Positions 34,144 through 46,220 of a stretch of 64,000 nt of DNA are shown piece after piece. The DNA is from Zanthoxylum bungeanum (Eukaryota; Streptophyta; Magnoliopsida; Sapindales; Rutaceae), in assembly GCA_019454045.1 (NCBI GenBank), contig SKCR01049631.1:1-64000 (forward strand), given 5' to 3'. The position numbers and the translations under genes are program-made. The notes beneath the pieces were generated by a model. The model was not told where the DNA came from. It saw only the letters and a program-made list of their open reading frames with translations, and did not search any database. Every line of letters starts with the position of its first letter. Position 1 is the stretch's first letter.

Positions 34144-34598
34144 TTCATGTTGCATGGCCTTTAATATGCATGCACATCAGCCCTTTGTTATTTTTTTAAT
34201 TAAACACAGCAGCCTTCTATTGAAACCCTATCATAAGCTGGTCCCACGTGTGCTTGCTTTCCAATTTAAAATCTTGGTCAAAGCATCCACACTTTTTCTT
34301 TTGTTTCAACAATTGCTCTCTCTCTCCTCTTAAGCCCACGCCTCTTCATTATTTTGTGAAATCCAACACCAAAACAAAACTAGGGTCCCACGTGAATTCC
34401 CCTTTTAAATTGTTTTAATTGATTTTCCTTTCCAATTCCTACAAATAATAAAAATCACTAAATTAACTTAAATGATAAATATTTTCTAAATTAACATAAT
34501 GATAAAAAAAATATAAAAAATATAAAAAAATATAACTAAATACTTAACAATAAACCCGAATAAGTGATGTTTCAAAGTACATTTTCATGCACTTATCA

Positions 34599-36010
34599 CA
34601 ACCCACAACCAGCTTATTGCTAGTCCCTAACAATTCAAGCATAAAAATAAAATAAGAACTAAACAAATAAAAATTTGTCTAAGCCACTTTCGTAGGGATC
34701 ACGATTGCATTTAGCGTATGCAACAAGTCTTTAAACCCCTATGTGTCCCTAGTAGACGTGTTATAGTCTCGTGAGGGCTTACATAGACGACACCCACAAA
34801 CGTCATGCAAAACACACAATCATGCAAAAATAAAAATTACATAGTCCCAATAGTTTCACATAATTTTGTCCTCAAAGAATGCCTAGTAATGAAACCTGAG
34901 AACCTTCAAAGTACATAACGTAACTCAAATCTAAGTCTTTGAATAAATCATCTGAGCCAGACTCACAGTGTGTGTGGAAAGGTTCATTCACAGCTTAGTT
35001 CCTAGGTAAGCCAACTCAATGATTTCGTTAAAAAATTGGGATCGATGGGTCAAACCAACCTAGATATCTCAATTAAGCTCTGTAATTGCTTTTCTGTGCT
35101 CAATATGGTATGATTTTTCTTTTCTTTCTTTCTCCTTTTTTTTTTTGCTTTTCTTTTTGAATTTTTTTGTTTTCTTCTTTTGTTTTCTTTTCTCAACACA
35201 CCTACCCTTTAAGGTAGCATTTCTCCTCATGGTGGTCCTAATACTCGCCCATGGGTAGCTTCACGTTTATCGGTTATATGTGGTTTATTTTATTTCTTTA
35301 GATATTTTTTCTTTTATTTTTAATCATACCACACATCACAACACAAGCAAATCAGGATAGACATCTAAGAAATCGGCCATTCATCGACATGCAATTTCTT
35401 CAACTAGTCATCTTGCTAACTACTCAAGCTTTCACTACTAAAAACCTATAATTAAGTGCTTACGAGTCTAACATAGATAAACTACTCAAAGCGTCAGATA
35501 AAAGTGCATTAAAGGACTTATCGTTTCTAAGATTTCATCCTAAAACAAACAATATCATCATTGGACTTATGTTTAACTAATAAGGACTAAAAATAAACAA
35601 AACAAATTTTTTTTTAAGAAATGACAGGTTTTCATGCGTATGCATACACCCCCACACTTAAAACTTGCATTGTCCTCAATGTAAGAGAAATATCAAGAAA
35701 AAGGATTAAGGAACAACACTACCAGGCGCGGAGTTGATCAGGTTCTTGCTGGGGAGACTTCGGCTGTGTAGGTTGTGCTAAAATCTGCATAAACACTTAT
35801 GCAAACAATAAAAATAAAATATGCAATTAGAACACCATAAAATAAAACTAAAGTAAATAAAATAAATAAAATACAGATGCAAGGGTTGCCTCCCCGCTAG
35901 CGCTAAGTTTAACGACTCCAGCCATACGTAACCACTCAACTTGTCATGGTGGTTTCCATCTAGCGTACTAATGAAGACATGGGACAATATTCTTGACTAG
36001 TTGTGGCAGT
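34599..36010 (-). other. 3' non-coding region of array unit 2
   Basis: Between gag and L1. Reading on the minus strand it starts with a conserved AAGTGTGGGGGTGTATGC (near 35650), preceded by GAGGACAATGCAAGTTTTA, a motif I associate with Athila-like elements downstream of their coding region, and ends with a GGTTGTGGGTTG tract before L1. It includes a poly-pyrimidine run at 35115-35190. A block at 34680-34800 is shared with element D. No gene is present. Confidence 0.65.
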
Positions 36011-39000
36011 TTATCCATTGATCCTCCAGGGTCTGGAGGTTTGTTGAAATTTTTGGTTGCTCAAAAGGAAAAGTTGGTTCAACCTCTCTTTTAATCTCCC
36101 AGGTATCATTTTTAATTGAGACCTAATTTTCCTTTTTCTCATTTTTTGGTTCTTTGGGACCAGTTTCAGCTCACGAGGATTTAATTCTGGTTGTAGAGAA
36201 GTTGTTCCTGGCTGGACTGTTTCTAGCATGTATGAGTAATGACAATCACCATCACCCTGTGATTGTTTTTCAACATTTAGATCTAGAACTCTCACTATGG
36301 GCCTAAGTGCTTGTGGGAAAGGTACTCTAACTTGGAAAGATGGCACTTGTTTTTCCTGAGGGGTATATGAACCACTATCATTGGGGTCCTCTATAATGTT
36401 GGAGGTGTTCTGCACTCCTACCTCCCTACCACTCCTAGTTATGGCATTAACACTTTTTGTATTGGCTATCTCATGGTTAGCCTGTGCTATGTGTTGCTTT
36501 TGTGGATTAGGTTGAGCTTGAGATGGGAATTTTCCTTTTTCTTGTACACTCAAGACATTACTTAATTTAGAGATCTGACTCTTAATCTCCATGTGATCTT
36601 AGCTACATTAGCTATCAACGACTCAAACCATTGGTTGGTTGTACTATGGGTCTCCACAAAAGCTTTCTGGGCCACTATGAATGCTTGCATGGTGTCCTCT
36701 AAAGAATTTCTAGGGGCAGCAGGTGTGGCGTACTGGGGGGCACTATACTCTCTAAGTGGTGGTGTCTGGCTTGGTTGGTGAGACTCATGTCTCCAACTTA
36801 GATTGGGATGGTTCCGCCAACTAGGGTTATAGGTATGGCATTGTTCCTCATATGGCCCCCTCTTCTCATCATACATGGGACACTCTTGGGGTTCTAGGTG
36901 GGCTATGAAATGCGTAGTCTTGCTATATTTGGTATTTAAGGCTCCTATCTGTTTGGTCAATAGCTCAACTTGTGCCCTAAGACTATCATCTTCCCTAAAG
37001 TGATGTATGTTCTGTAGGGGTTTTTAGGGGGTGAATCCGGTAGCGCAGCGGAGCGGTGAAAATCCGATTTTCAGATTTCAAAAATTTTTATTGGATTAAT
37101 TAAATAAACATATTTATTTAATATTCCAATAATCAAATTATGAAAAAAATTCAATAAAACATATTTAAGTGAATTTACCAAATACCCTTACTTTGGTATT
37201 TTGTCCATTTTAGTCCGAAATTGATCTAATCAATTTTGAATGATTCTAAATCATTTCTAAGATGAACTTAGCATGTTCAAAACATCAAAACACCAAAGCA
37301 ACCAAATCCCCAAATTTCATCACTTTGGCCGAATGCTCCCTAAAGGGGCCATTTGTGCACTTTGTCATTTCATGCTTCAAAACACATCAAGATGTAATCC
37401 AATCAACATGAAACTTTATATGCATCACATACACATCCAAATACACAACATATATGAAAACCCCTAAATTTGGAATTGGTCATGAACCCTAATTTTTCAA
37501 TTTCCTCAAATTGGACAAATTAGACCAAATAGTTTAAATCAATTACTTTAATCATCATTCTTCCATCCAATCCAAGTCTCAACACAATGAAACAACTCAA
37601 GATCAAATCTAGGTCATTTAAGAGTGGGTCAATAACTCTATATTAGCAACATGGTTTCCAAAACCTTAAAAGAAAGTTTACAACTACAATAGTCACAACC
37701 TTCCTTCACCATACATGCTCAACACTTCTATCAAACTTCCATCAACAAAAACACAAAGAAATAAAGAAAGAAATAATCTAAGAACATCACATGTTGAAGC
37801 CTAGACCTAAGGAACATTTTCCTCTCTAATAGCAAGTTTGAAAAACTTACTAAAATTCCAAGCTTTCTTTGATTTATCTTTCTTTTCTCAAGCTTTCCTT
37901 AGTTTCTTCATGGAGTTTTCTCTTTCTTAAAGTGTATTAGGTTAACAATAAATGAAATAAAAAACAATATATACTTGTAACATTTTCACCTTGGCCGGAA
38001 ATCAAAGGCAAATACAAGAAATGTAATTTCAATTTCATTTCAATTATCATTTAATCAACTTGCATAAATATCAAAAACAACTTTATTAGATATTTATTTA
38101 AGTCAACAAAAGCAACTAACATCATTTACTTAAATATCCTAACAGAAGATATTTATATTTTAATTAATTTAATCATTTAACAATTAAATAATTAATTAAT
38201 TAATCAAATACAAATATATTAAATATATGTATAATAATTTACATTAAATATTAAAAACATATATTCATTTAGGATATAAGTCAAATAACTCATTTTGACT
38301 ATTAATTAATGTGTATTTAAATTAATCAAGTATTAAATGTAAATACACAAAAATTAAGCAAATGACTATCTAGTCTCTTTAGCACATATATTGCGTTAAC
38401 CTTTAAACGACTTTATAAATAATCAATATTAGTTATTAATGTTGCTCTAGTGCTCTACGAGTATGTTTCATTATTGAGACTCTCTAGATTCAGGTATATC
38501 CGTCACGAAATCTAATTTCGTGTCCATAATCTATCCACCCGTAGATTATGATGATCACAGATAATCTCGCTGAACCATACAGGTCGAGGTCATGGCAAAT
38601 GTATAATTCCTCCGTCACAGGTATCCGGATAAATCCCAGAGATATAGATGTAAACATCAAATCTCTATCGGGATTATCCAGTCGACTATTCCATTAGCAA
38701 TCTCAAAAAGAATGTTTAGAACTAGCTTCTAAACTTTACCACGGGCCCATGGTTTTATCTGATTGCTAATCATATGGACTACCTATGCTCCGATACACAG
38801 AACTGACGGATCCTATCTTGATACACATAGGACACCCTGAGGATCTGTCCACACCCAACGAACAGGCGGAGGTCTGATCTAAATAGATCGGTGACGTGAC
38901 TGCCGTCTAAGTGTAGAAGATGTCTCATGTGCCCACAATGGCATCTCAAGTCTAAGAATCACAAGTGCTACTCAACCCAAGAAGATTCTTATTGACGCTG

Positions 39001-40234
39001 GTGTACCATCCATTAAGAATCTTCGGTGAGTCGTTCAGTGTTTATCCGCTATAAACACCTACACGTCTATACTAGTCTCCAAGACTAATGGTTCATTGAG
39101 AAACCATTGGAATCATATATTCCAGTATACGACATGTACGGTCTCAACGGGTTTACTATACTGACCAAGTAGTGTAAACCTTGATCAGGAACTGTCTGAG
39201 AATGACAACGTCATGTTACTTCTCAATGTCCGTTGCGACGCTTTTGCAACTGTATCATGACTAATCATTCTCCGGTCATTACGTCTTTACCATATAGAAA
39301 TATAGATATATATTATAGAAACTGTATATATTATTCATAATAATAATGTTTTACAGAAGTATTTAACAGAAATACAACCGGGAATTGGCGCTCTGAGCAC
39401 CAACCCCAACATGTTCATGCTAGAAGAAGTGTGTATCCTATCAGTGTTATCTAAGGCATTGGGTCTAGTCCAAGTATGAGATTTCTCAGCTAAGTCATCT
39501 AGGTACTCGAATGCCTCATCAGGGTCATTCCTTATAAATTCACGGTTGCACATCATCTCAATGAATTGGCACTCTCTAGGAGTTAGTCCATCATAAAAAT
39601 AACTTACTATGCACCAACTCTCATATCCATGGTGAGGGCAACTAGCTAACATCTCATTATACCTCTCCCTTGTTTGATAAAGGGTTTCACTGTCTCTCTG
39701 GGAGAAGGTGGAGATTTGTCTTTTCAAGGCATTCGTCATATGGTGTGGGAAGTATTTGTTAAAGAATGCCTGAGTCATCTCACCCCATGTTCCTATTGAC
39801 CTAGGTCCTAAAGAATATAACCAGCTTTTAGCTCTATCCTTAAGGGCAAAGGAGAAGAACTTAAGTCTAATTGTATCAGTGGTCCCAAACCGGTCATGGA
39901 AAGTAGCTACAACTTCTTCAAATTCCCTAATGTGCACATAAGGATTTTCGCTCTCTAAACCATGAAAAGTTGGAAGACATTGTATCATTTCAGGCCTAAA
40001 GTCTAAATGTGATGCATTAGGGGAAAACATTCTACACGATGGTGTAGTTGTGCGAGTGGGGTGATGGTACTCTTCAAGAGTCCTCCTAGGTGGTCTCTCG
40101 TGTTCACTCATATCATGTGCGCTAGACGCGGATGGTGTGGGAAAAGGATTTTCAAATATGTTGTCAAGGTCTTAGTCTGAATTTTCCTCTCCAGTCCTAA
40201 CAAATCTACCAAATCTATCCAAACGTCTAGACAT
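36011..40234 (-). pseudogene. Athila-like gag, array unit 2 (split by a solo LTR)
   Basis: The start ATG (MSRRLDRF) is at 40234. An early stop lies near 40172 (TAA within NSD*DLDN). The frame from about 40111 runs through the retrotransposon Gag domain (RAKSWLYSLGPRSIGTWGEM; CPHHGYESWCIV; FYDGLTPREC) until the solo LTR at 39411. Beyond it (37012 downwards) the protein continues: MTKQIGALN, ECPMYDEKRGPYEEQCHTYN, then a frame change near 36580 into KLSNVLSVQEKGKFPSQAQP and VNAITRSGREVG, the usual end of Athila-type Gag. Where the protease should follow, the sequence instead runs VRVPFPQALRP and stops. This marks the place where pol is missing. Confidence 0.88.
37013..39411 (-). repeat. Solo LTR of the copia A family, inverted (2399 bp)
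   Basis: On the plus strand it starts TGTAGGGGTTTTTAGG and ends GCACCAACCCCAACA, the reverse complement of the LTR at 4584-6971. A perfect 5-bp target duplication TGTTC flanks it (37008-37012 and 39412-39416). The uninterrupted site is seen in unit 1 (GATGTATGTTCATGCTAG near 25145) and unit 4. No internal sequence is present, so one LTR remained after recombination. Confidence 0.95.
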
Positions 40235-40524
40235 GCAATTAAAGCTCAAATAATACGGGAAACAATAATAAAATAGAAAAATAAAATAAAATAAAATAAA
40301 CAGATAAACTAAAAATTAAAAATTAAAATCTAAACTAAAACAGAAACTGAAATAAATTAAATAAATAAAAGACTAGAAATAAAAATAAAAAGAATCAATT
40401 ATAAATCAAGATAAAAAAATAAACTAACAATTAAAAATAAATAAAATAATAAAAATATATAAGGAACGAAGTTACCTCTTTGTGTTTGACTAAGCAAACC
40501 TGCTCTTTTTGCTTGTAAACCGTC
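40235..40524 (-). other. A/T-rich leader of array unit 2
   Basis: Between primer site and gag. On the plus strand it consists of AAATAAAATAAAT-type low-complexity repeats; the corresponding leaders of the other units (25959-26258, 42717-42998, 59316-59593) are the same with small length differences. Confidence 0.6.
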
Positions 40525-40542
40525 TCCCCGGCAACGGCACCA
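40525..40542 (-). other. Primer binding site of array unit 2 (tRNA-Asp type)
   Basis: Minus strand TGGTGCCGTTGCCGGGGA, identical to units 1 and 4. Confidence 0.85.
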
Positions 40543-40547
40543 AATTT

Positions 40548-41879
40548 TGATTACGCCCAAAAATAACTTGCGGTTATCGCAGTATAGCTGGGGTGTCGAT
40601 TCCTCAGAGAGATGGTTACATGAACTAATTTTTACTCAAACAAAAACGTTAACAGTAACTTAAATAAAGAAACGAATGATTAAGAATATAAAATAAAGAC
40701 TATGGAAAATAAATAAAAGATATCAGTAGAGAGATATGGCAAAGCATCGGGAATCCCTCTTGCATCGAACTCCTATATTTAGTTATTGATTCCTTGTATT
40801 ACACAATTTAAGGTTTCACATCCCAAACCAACAACCGGAAGATATTCAATTCTACACATATTCAAATTCTAAGGTAATTAATGTTTATTTTCTCTATGTT
40901 AACAGCACACAAAAGTCATCGTTACGAGTTATCTAACGTCGACAATATATCCTCAAGCAATACTGTAGTAGAAGACCAACACAAAAAACGACTTTTACCA
41001 GTCACAATTAAGTTCGCAAATCACACATAGAAGAAGCATGACTGGATCTATATGGGTGTTGACAAAACATAATTTCTGGATTCAATAATCGGAAAATAAT
41101 AAAGAATAACAAACATTAATTTTATTAAACGATAAAAGGTACTTAGGAAATCAAAAACATAAATAATAGAAATCAAACACAAGAGTTCATCCCTAACTTT
41201 GCCTAGGGGATTAGTTCCCTATAAAAGAAATAAAAATAGTCTGGGATTGGAGAGACATATTGTTCAGAATTATCACGGTAACACGTCCTGGCCTCGCGCT
41301 CAGATTTCTTCTCTCCAACTCTCGGCCGCTGCTTCTGTTTTTCTTATTCGGTTCCCAGCCCTCTCGGCTGTATTCTTTGTTTATGCGCAGCCCTTTATAT
41401 ATTCATGTTGCATGGCCTTTAATATGCATGCACATCAGCCCTTTGTTATTTTTTTAATTAAACACAGCAGCCTTTAATTTATTTCATGCAGCCTTCTATT
41501 GAAACCCTACTTCATAAGCTGGTCCCACGTGTGCTTGCTTTCCAATTTAAAGTCTTGGTCAAAGCATCCACACTTTCTTCTTTTGTTTCAACAATTGCTC
41601 TCTCTCTCCTCTTAGCCCACGCCTCTTCATTATTTTGTGAAATCCAACACCAAAACAAAACTAGGGTCCCACGTGAATTCCCCTTTTAAATTGTTTTAAT
41701 TGATTTTCCTTTCCAATTCCTACAAATAATAAAAATCACTAAATTAACTTAAATGATAAATATTTTCTAAATTAACATAATGATAAAAAAAATATTAGAT
41801 AATATAAAAAATATAACTAAATAATTAACAATAAACCCGAATAAGTGATGTTTCAAAGTATATTTTCATGCACTTATCA
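40548..41879 (-). repeat. LTR L2 of the Athila-like array (1332 bp, uninterrupted)
   Basis: From TGATAAGTGCATG (minus strand, at 41879) to GGGCGTAATCA (40548). With L4 it gives the reference uninterrupted sequence for the empty sites in L1 and L3. A TATA-like motif lies at 41394-41401 (minus). Short plus-strand open frames (41199-41477, 41486-41689) recur in the other LTRs only because of sequence identity. Confidence 0.93.
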
Positions 41880-42570
41880 CAACCCACAACCAGCTTATTG
41901 CTAGTCCTTAGCAATTCAAGCGTAAAAATAAAATAAGAACTAAACAAATAAAAAACTGTCTAAGCCACTTTCGTAGGGATCACGATTGCATTTAGTGTAT
42001 GCAACAAGCCTTTAAACCCATAGGTGTCCCCAGTGGACGTATTCTAGTCTCGTGAGGGCTTACAGAGACGACATCCACAAACGTCATGCAAAACACACAA
42101 TCATGCAAAAATAAAAATTACATAGTCCCAATAGTTTCACATAATTTTGTCCTCAAAGAATGCCTAGTAATGAAACCTGAGAACCTTCAAAGTACATAAC
42201 GTAACTCAAATCTAAGTCTTTGAATAAATCATCTAAGCCAGACTCACAGTGTGTCTGGAAAGGTTCATTCACAGCTTAGTTCCTAGGTAAGCCAACTCAA
42301 TGATTTCGTTTAAAAATTGGGATCGATGGGTCAAATCAACCTAGATATCTCAATTAAGCTCTGTAATTGCTTTTATGTGCTCAATATGGTAAGATTTTTC
42401 TTTTTCTTTTCTTGTCTCCTTTTTTTTTTTGCTTTTCTTTTTGAATTTTTTATGTTTTCTTTTTTTTTTTTTTCTTTTCTCAACACACCTACCCTTTAAG
42501 GTAGCATTTCTCCTTATGGTGGTCCTAATACTCGCCATGGGTAGCTTCACGCTTATCGGTTATAGGTGGT
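41880..42570 (-). other. 3' non-coding region of array unit 3
   Basis: Same as 34599-35280 of unit 2 up to the GTAGCTTCACGCTTATCGG segment, then joined directly to gag N-terminal sequence. The AAGTGTGGGGG tract region and most of gag are missing from this unit. Confidence 0.75.
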
Positions 42571-42716
42571 CTCTCGTGCTCACTCATATCATGTGCGCTA
42601 GACGCGGATGGTGTGGGAAAAGGATTTTCAAATATGTTGTCAAGGCCTGAGTCTGAATTTTCCTCTTCAGTCCTAACAAATCTACCAAATCTATCCAAAC
42701 GTCTAGACATGCAATT
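42563..42716 (-). pseudogene. Athila-like gag, array unit 3 (only about 50 codons left)
   Basis: The start ATG of MSRRLDRFGRFVRTEEENSD (about 42709) and the next 50 or so codons (SGLDNIFENPFPTPSASSAH, MSEHERPP) are present. They stop at a junction where TAGGTGGT (42563-42570) is common to gag and to the 3' non-coding region, the mark of a deletion between two short matching sequences. The deletion removed about 2.3 kb compared with unit 4. Confidence 0.85.
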
Positions 42717-42998
42717 AAAGCTCAAATAATATGGGAAACAAGAATAAAATAGAAAAATAAAATAAAATAAAATTAACAGATAAACTAAAAATTAAAAATT
42801 AAAATCTAAACTAAAACATAAACTGAAATAAAATAAATAAATAAAAGACTAGAAATAAAAATAAAAATAATCAATTAAAAATCAAGATAAAAAAATAAAC
42901 TAACAATTAAAATAAATAAAATAATAAAAAATATAAGGAACGAAGTTACCGCTTTGTGTTTGACTAACCAAACCTGCTCCTTTTGCTTGTAAACCGTC

Positions 42999-43016
42999 TC
43001 CCCGTCAACGGCACCA
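42999..43016 (-). other. Primer binding site of array unit 3, one mutation
   Basis: Minus strand TGGTGCCGTTGACGGGGA: one base differs from the other units (G to T on the plus strand at about 43005). Confidence 0.8.
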
Positions 43017-43060
43017 AATTTTGATTACTCCCAAAAATAACTTGCGGTTATCGCAGTATA

Positions 43061-43065
43061 GCTGG
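43061..43065. other. Left target-site duplication of Tat2 (GCTGG)
   Basis: Repeated at 54858-54862 just after the second Tat2 LTR. Five base pairs is usual for Ty3/gypsy integrases. Confidence 0.95.
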
Positions 43066-43708
43066 TGTAGGCACTGCATTTTTGCATGTGAGTCCCTATG
43101 ATGAGTCTCATCTGGAGACACTACCTTTTTAGTCAAGGAAGTTACGGGAAACGGTTGTCGGAAGGGAATCGGTATTTCGTTAAATTTTATTCGCTTGTTT
43201 AGCTCCAGGCTCACTCATTGGACCTCCGTTTTAAAGCACCTTTAGCCTAAAAAACCCGCAAACCATTTAACCTTGGCCCAAACCCACTCACCAACCCAAC
43301 ACAACACCTAACCCACCAAGACAAGCCCACACGCCCAAGGCCCTCAAAATACAACCCAATTGAATTAAATATTAATTAAATAATATACCAAACTAAATAA
43401 AATATTAAAACATATACCAAATTAAATTAAATATTAATTAAGTCATATACCAAATTAAATAAAACATTAAATCAAATCATACCAAGTTAAATCAATCAAT
43501 CAAATATTATTCCTAATTAAAAATATATTATTCCTAACTTAAAATATTGTATACCTAATCAACGCAAATTAAATATACTAACTTCCTAATCAAGCCAAAA
43601 TTTGTCCCCCCTCAATCTTATATTTACCTTACTTGAAACTAAAACATATCCCTTTTTAATGCACCAAATCCCTTCCTTGTCAAGCAAGGATTAAACGTAG
43701 CTCTTGTC

Positions 43709-43716
43709 TATATAAA
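43709..43716 (+). promoter_or_regulatory. Putative TATA box of the Tat2 5' LTR
   Basis: TATATAAA, followed by ACAACCCAAAACCAAGAC and the CTCTCTCTCTCGG leader. The 3' LTR has the same motif at 51915-51922. Confidence 0.55.
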
Positions 43717-45036
43717 CAACCCAAAACCAAGACATCCCTCTCTTCCATTCACGCACAAAACAACAAGAAAACCCTAGCTCTCTCTCTCGGCACTTCAACC
43801 AAAAAATACAAACCTAAACACTACTTTACCCTCACGGCACAAACACACAGAAAATAAACCCTGCTCACAACCTCATGCAACAACCCTCATCACTAGCCAA
43901 ATAAAACACTGCCTTAAACAACCTTTCACACATCGCTTCTCTAGAGAACCCCATGCACACACTGCCACGAGCTTCACTAATCGACAAACTGCACCTCACC
44001 GACCAAAGCAACCTTCAACGTGAGCCACGCATGCCCCCCTCACTGACCAAAGCCACCTTCAACGTGAGCCACACATACCCACCAGCTCACTCTCGGCAGC
44101 CCCTCAAAAACCCAAGAAATCCTTCTGCCCTAAGATCTCTCACGTCCATAAGTATGCCATGCATGCCCTCATTCTAGCACCTAAATCAACAAAAAAATCC
44201 TAGCCACGCATCACCTAAAGACCCCCACGCCACATAGCTTCCACTACACCTCATAACCGGCAACAATAAACACGTTCACAACCTTGCCACTTCTTGCGAT
44301 TGTCCATGTCCCCCACTCATTAATACACACGCCCCCTAGCAGCCTTAAACTGCCGCATATAAGTCTCAAAAACTGCCAGTAAATCACACTCAAACAGACC
44401 CTTAAAACTATCCAGAAACACCCAAAACTATCCTAAAACAGTCCCCGAAAATACTCCAAAACAGTCCCAAAATCGAACCAAAACAGTCCACTAACACACC
44501 TAAACAGTGACCAGCAAACGGAACGAAAACAGCAGCATAAAAGAGCGAAAACATCGACCAAAACAGCAAAACAGCGAGCTAAGACATTAATCCAGTGAAC
44601 CGGAAGAGTTGTGGAGTGATAGCCCTTCCGACGGCCGTGAAACGCGAGTCCGAAAGTCGACATAAAAGGTTAGACCTGAGGGTATCTTTCATATCCGTTT
44701 TTAGTTGTATTTTTTTGTTTTATTTAGTTTCGTTTACATGATTATCTTTGAGTGAAGCATGTTGTGGCCCTTGAATAGATAGAAAATGCATGAATTGTAA
44801 AATGATGTGTGTCGTGGCCCTTGAATAAAATGAAAAATGTGTCGCCTCTTGTGGTATATAGGATGGAAACCCGGACATAAATTTAATAGCCGATTCTGAA
44901 TGGACGGTAGTATGATCTGTACTCAGTATACAACTCCACGTACCACTTGAGTAAACGACACATATTTTGTTTTATGTTGTTTTGATTTGTTTGTCATTCA
45001 TTACTTGATTTCCGCATGTTATTTGATTATGTAATG

Positions 45037-46220
45037 ATGTGATCGAGTGCATGGGCTTAGTAAGTTGGATTAAAGGTTCCCTATTTTGAGGGGTTAAAAT
45101 CCTTTACCATGATGTTTTGCCGCGCTGGTTGATGTATATTCGGTTGAATGTAAGATGTGTTCAATCAGGTATACGAAGTCCGATATTATTGTCTTTATTT
45201 TTTATATGCATTATGTGATCGAGCGCATGGGATTAGTAAGTTAGATTAAAGGTCCTCTATTTTGAGAGGTTAAAATCCTTTACCACGATGCTTTGCCGCA
45301 CCGGTTGATGTATAATCGGTTGAATGTAAGATGTGTTCAATCAGGTATACGAAGTCCGATATTGTTGTCTTTATTTTTTATATGCATGATGTGATCGAGT
45401 GCATGGGCTTAGTAAGTTGGATTAGAGGTATCATATTTTGAGGGGTTAAAATCCTTTACCACGATGCTTTGCCGCACCGGTTGATGTATATTCGGTTGAA
45501 TGTAAGATGTGTTCAATCGGGTATACGAAGTCCGATATTATTGTCTTTATTTTTTATATACATTATGTGATCGAACGCATGGGCTTAGTAAGTTGGATTA
45601 AAGGTCCCCTATTCTGAGGGGTTAAAATCCTTTACCACGATGCTTTGCCACGCCGGTTGATGTATATTCGGTTGAATGTAAGATATGTTCAATCGGGTAT
45701 ACGAAGTCCGATATTATCGTCTTTAATTTTTATATATGTATTGTGTTGATTGCGCATGGGCTTAGTAAGTGCGATTAAAGGTCCTCTATTTTGAGAGGTT
45801 AAAATCTTTTACCACGATGCTTTGCCGCGCTTTTAGCCCGTTACTATTTATTAGATGTCATCTATTCATCCGTTCATGTATGTGTCATGAACATACAGAG
45901 GTTGTATGCAAACATGAAAAATGTGTTACTGCATTATGTGATCGAGCGCATGGGCTTAGTAAGTTGGATTAAAGGTCCCCTATTCTGAGGGGTTAAAATC
46001 CTTTACCACGATGCTTTGCCACGCCGATTGATGTTTATTCGGTTGAATGTAAGATGTGTTCAATCGGGTATACGAAGTCTGATATTATTGTCTTTACTTT
46101 TTATATATGTATTGTGTTGATTGCGCATGGGCTTAGTAAGTGTGATTAAAAGTCCTCTATTTTGAGAGGTTAAAATCATTTACCACGATGCTTTGTCGTG
46201 CTTTTAGCCCGTTACTATTT
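45037..46220 (+). repeat. Seven tandem 175-bp repeats in the Tat2 5' LTR
   Basis: Units start near 45037, 45213, 45389, 45565, 45741, 45935 and 46112. Each has GAGCGCATGGGCTTAGTAAG, a CCCCTATTTTGAGGGG hairpin, a TTTACCACGATGCTTTGCCG segment, and (units 1-4 and 6) GGTTGAATGTAAGATGTGTT. Units 5 and 7 are a variant type that lacks the second hairpin and ends GCTTTTAGCCCGTTAC. Open frames in the block follow the repeat only. Confidence 0.92.

Noticed and set aside
35115..35190. Poly-pyrimidine run as a splice acceptor or terminator
   Set aside because: It is on the strand opposite to the element and varies in length between units 2, 3 and 4 as a simple repeat would.
41199..41689. Open frames starting MPRGLVPYKRNK and similar in the array LTRs (also 55468-55740, 60265-60543)
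   Set aside because: They are on the plus strand of LTRs whose element is on the minus strand, across the promoter region, and length and frame vary between copies.
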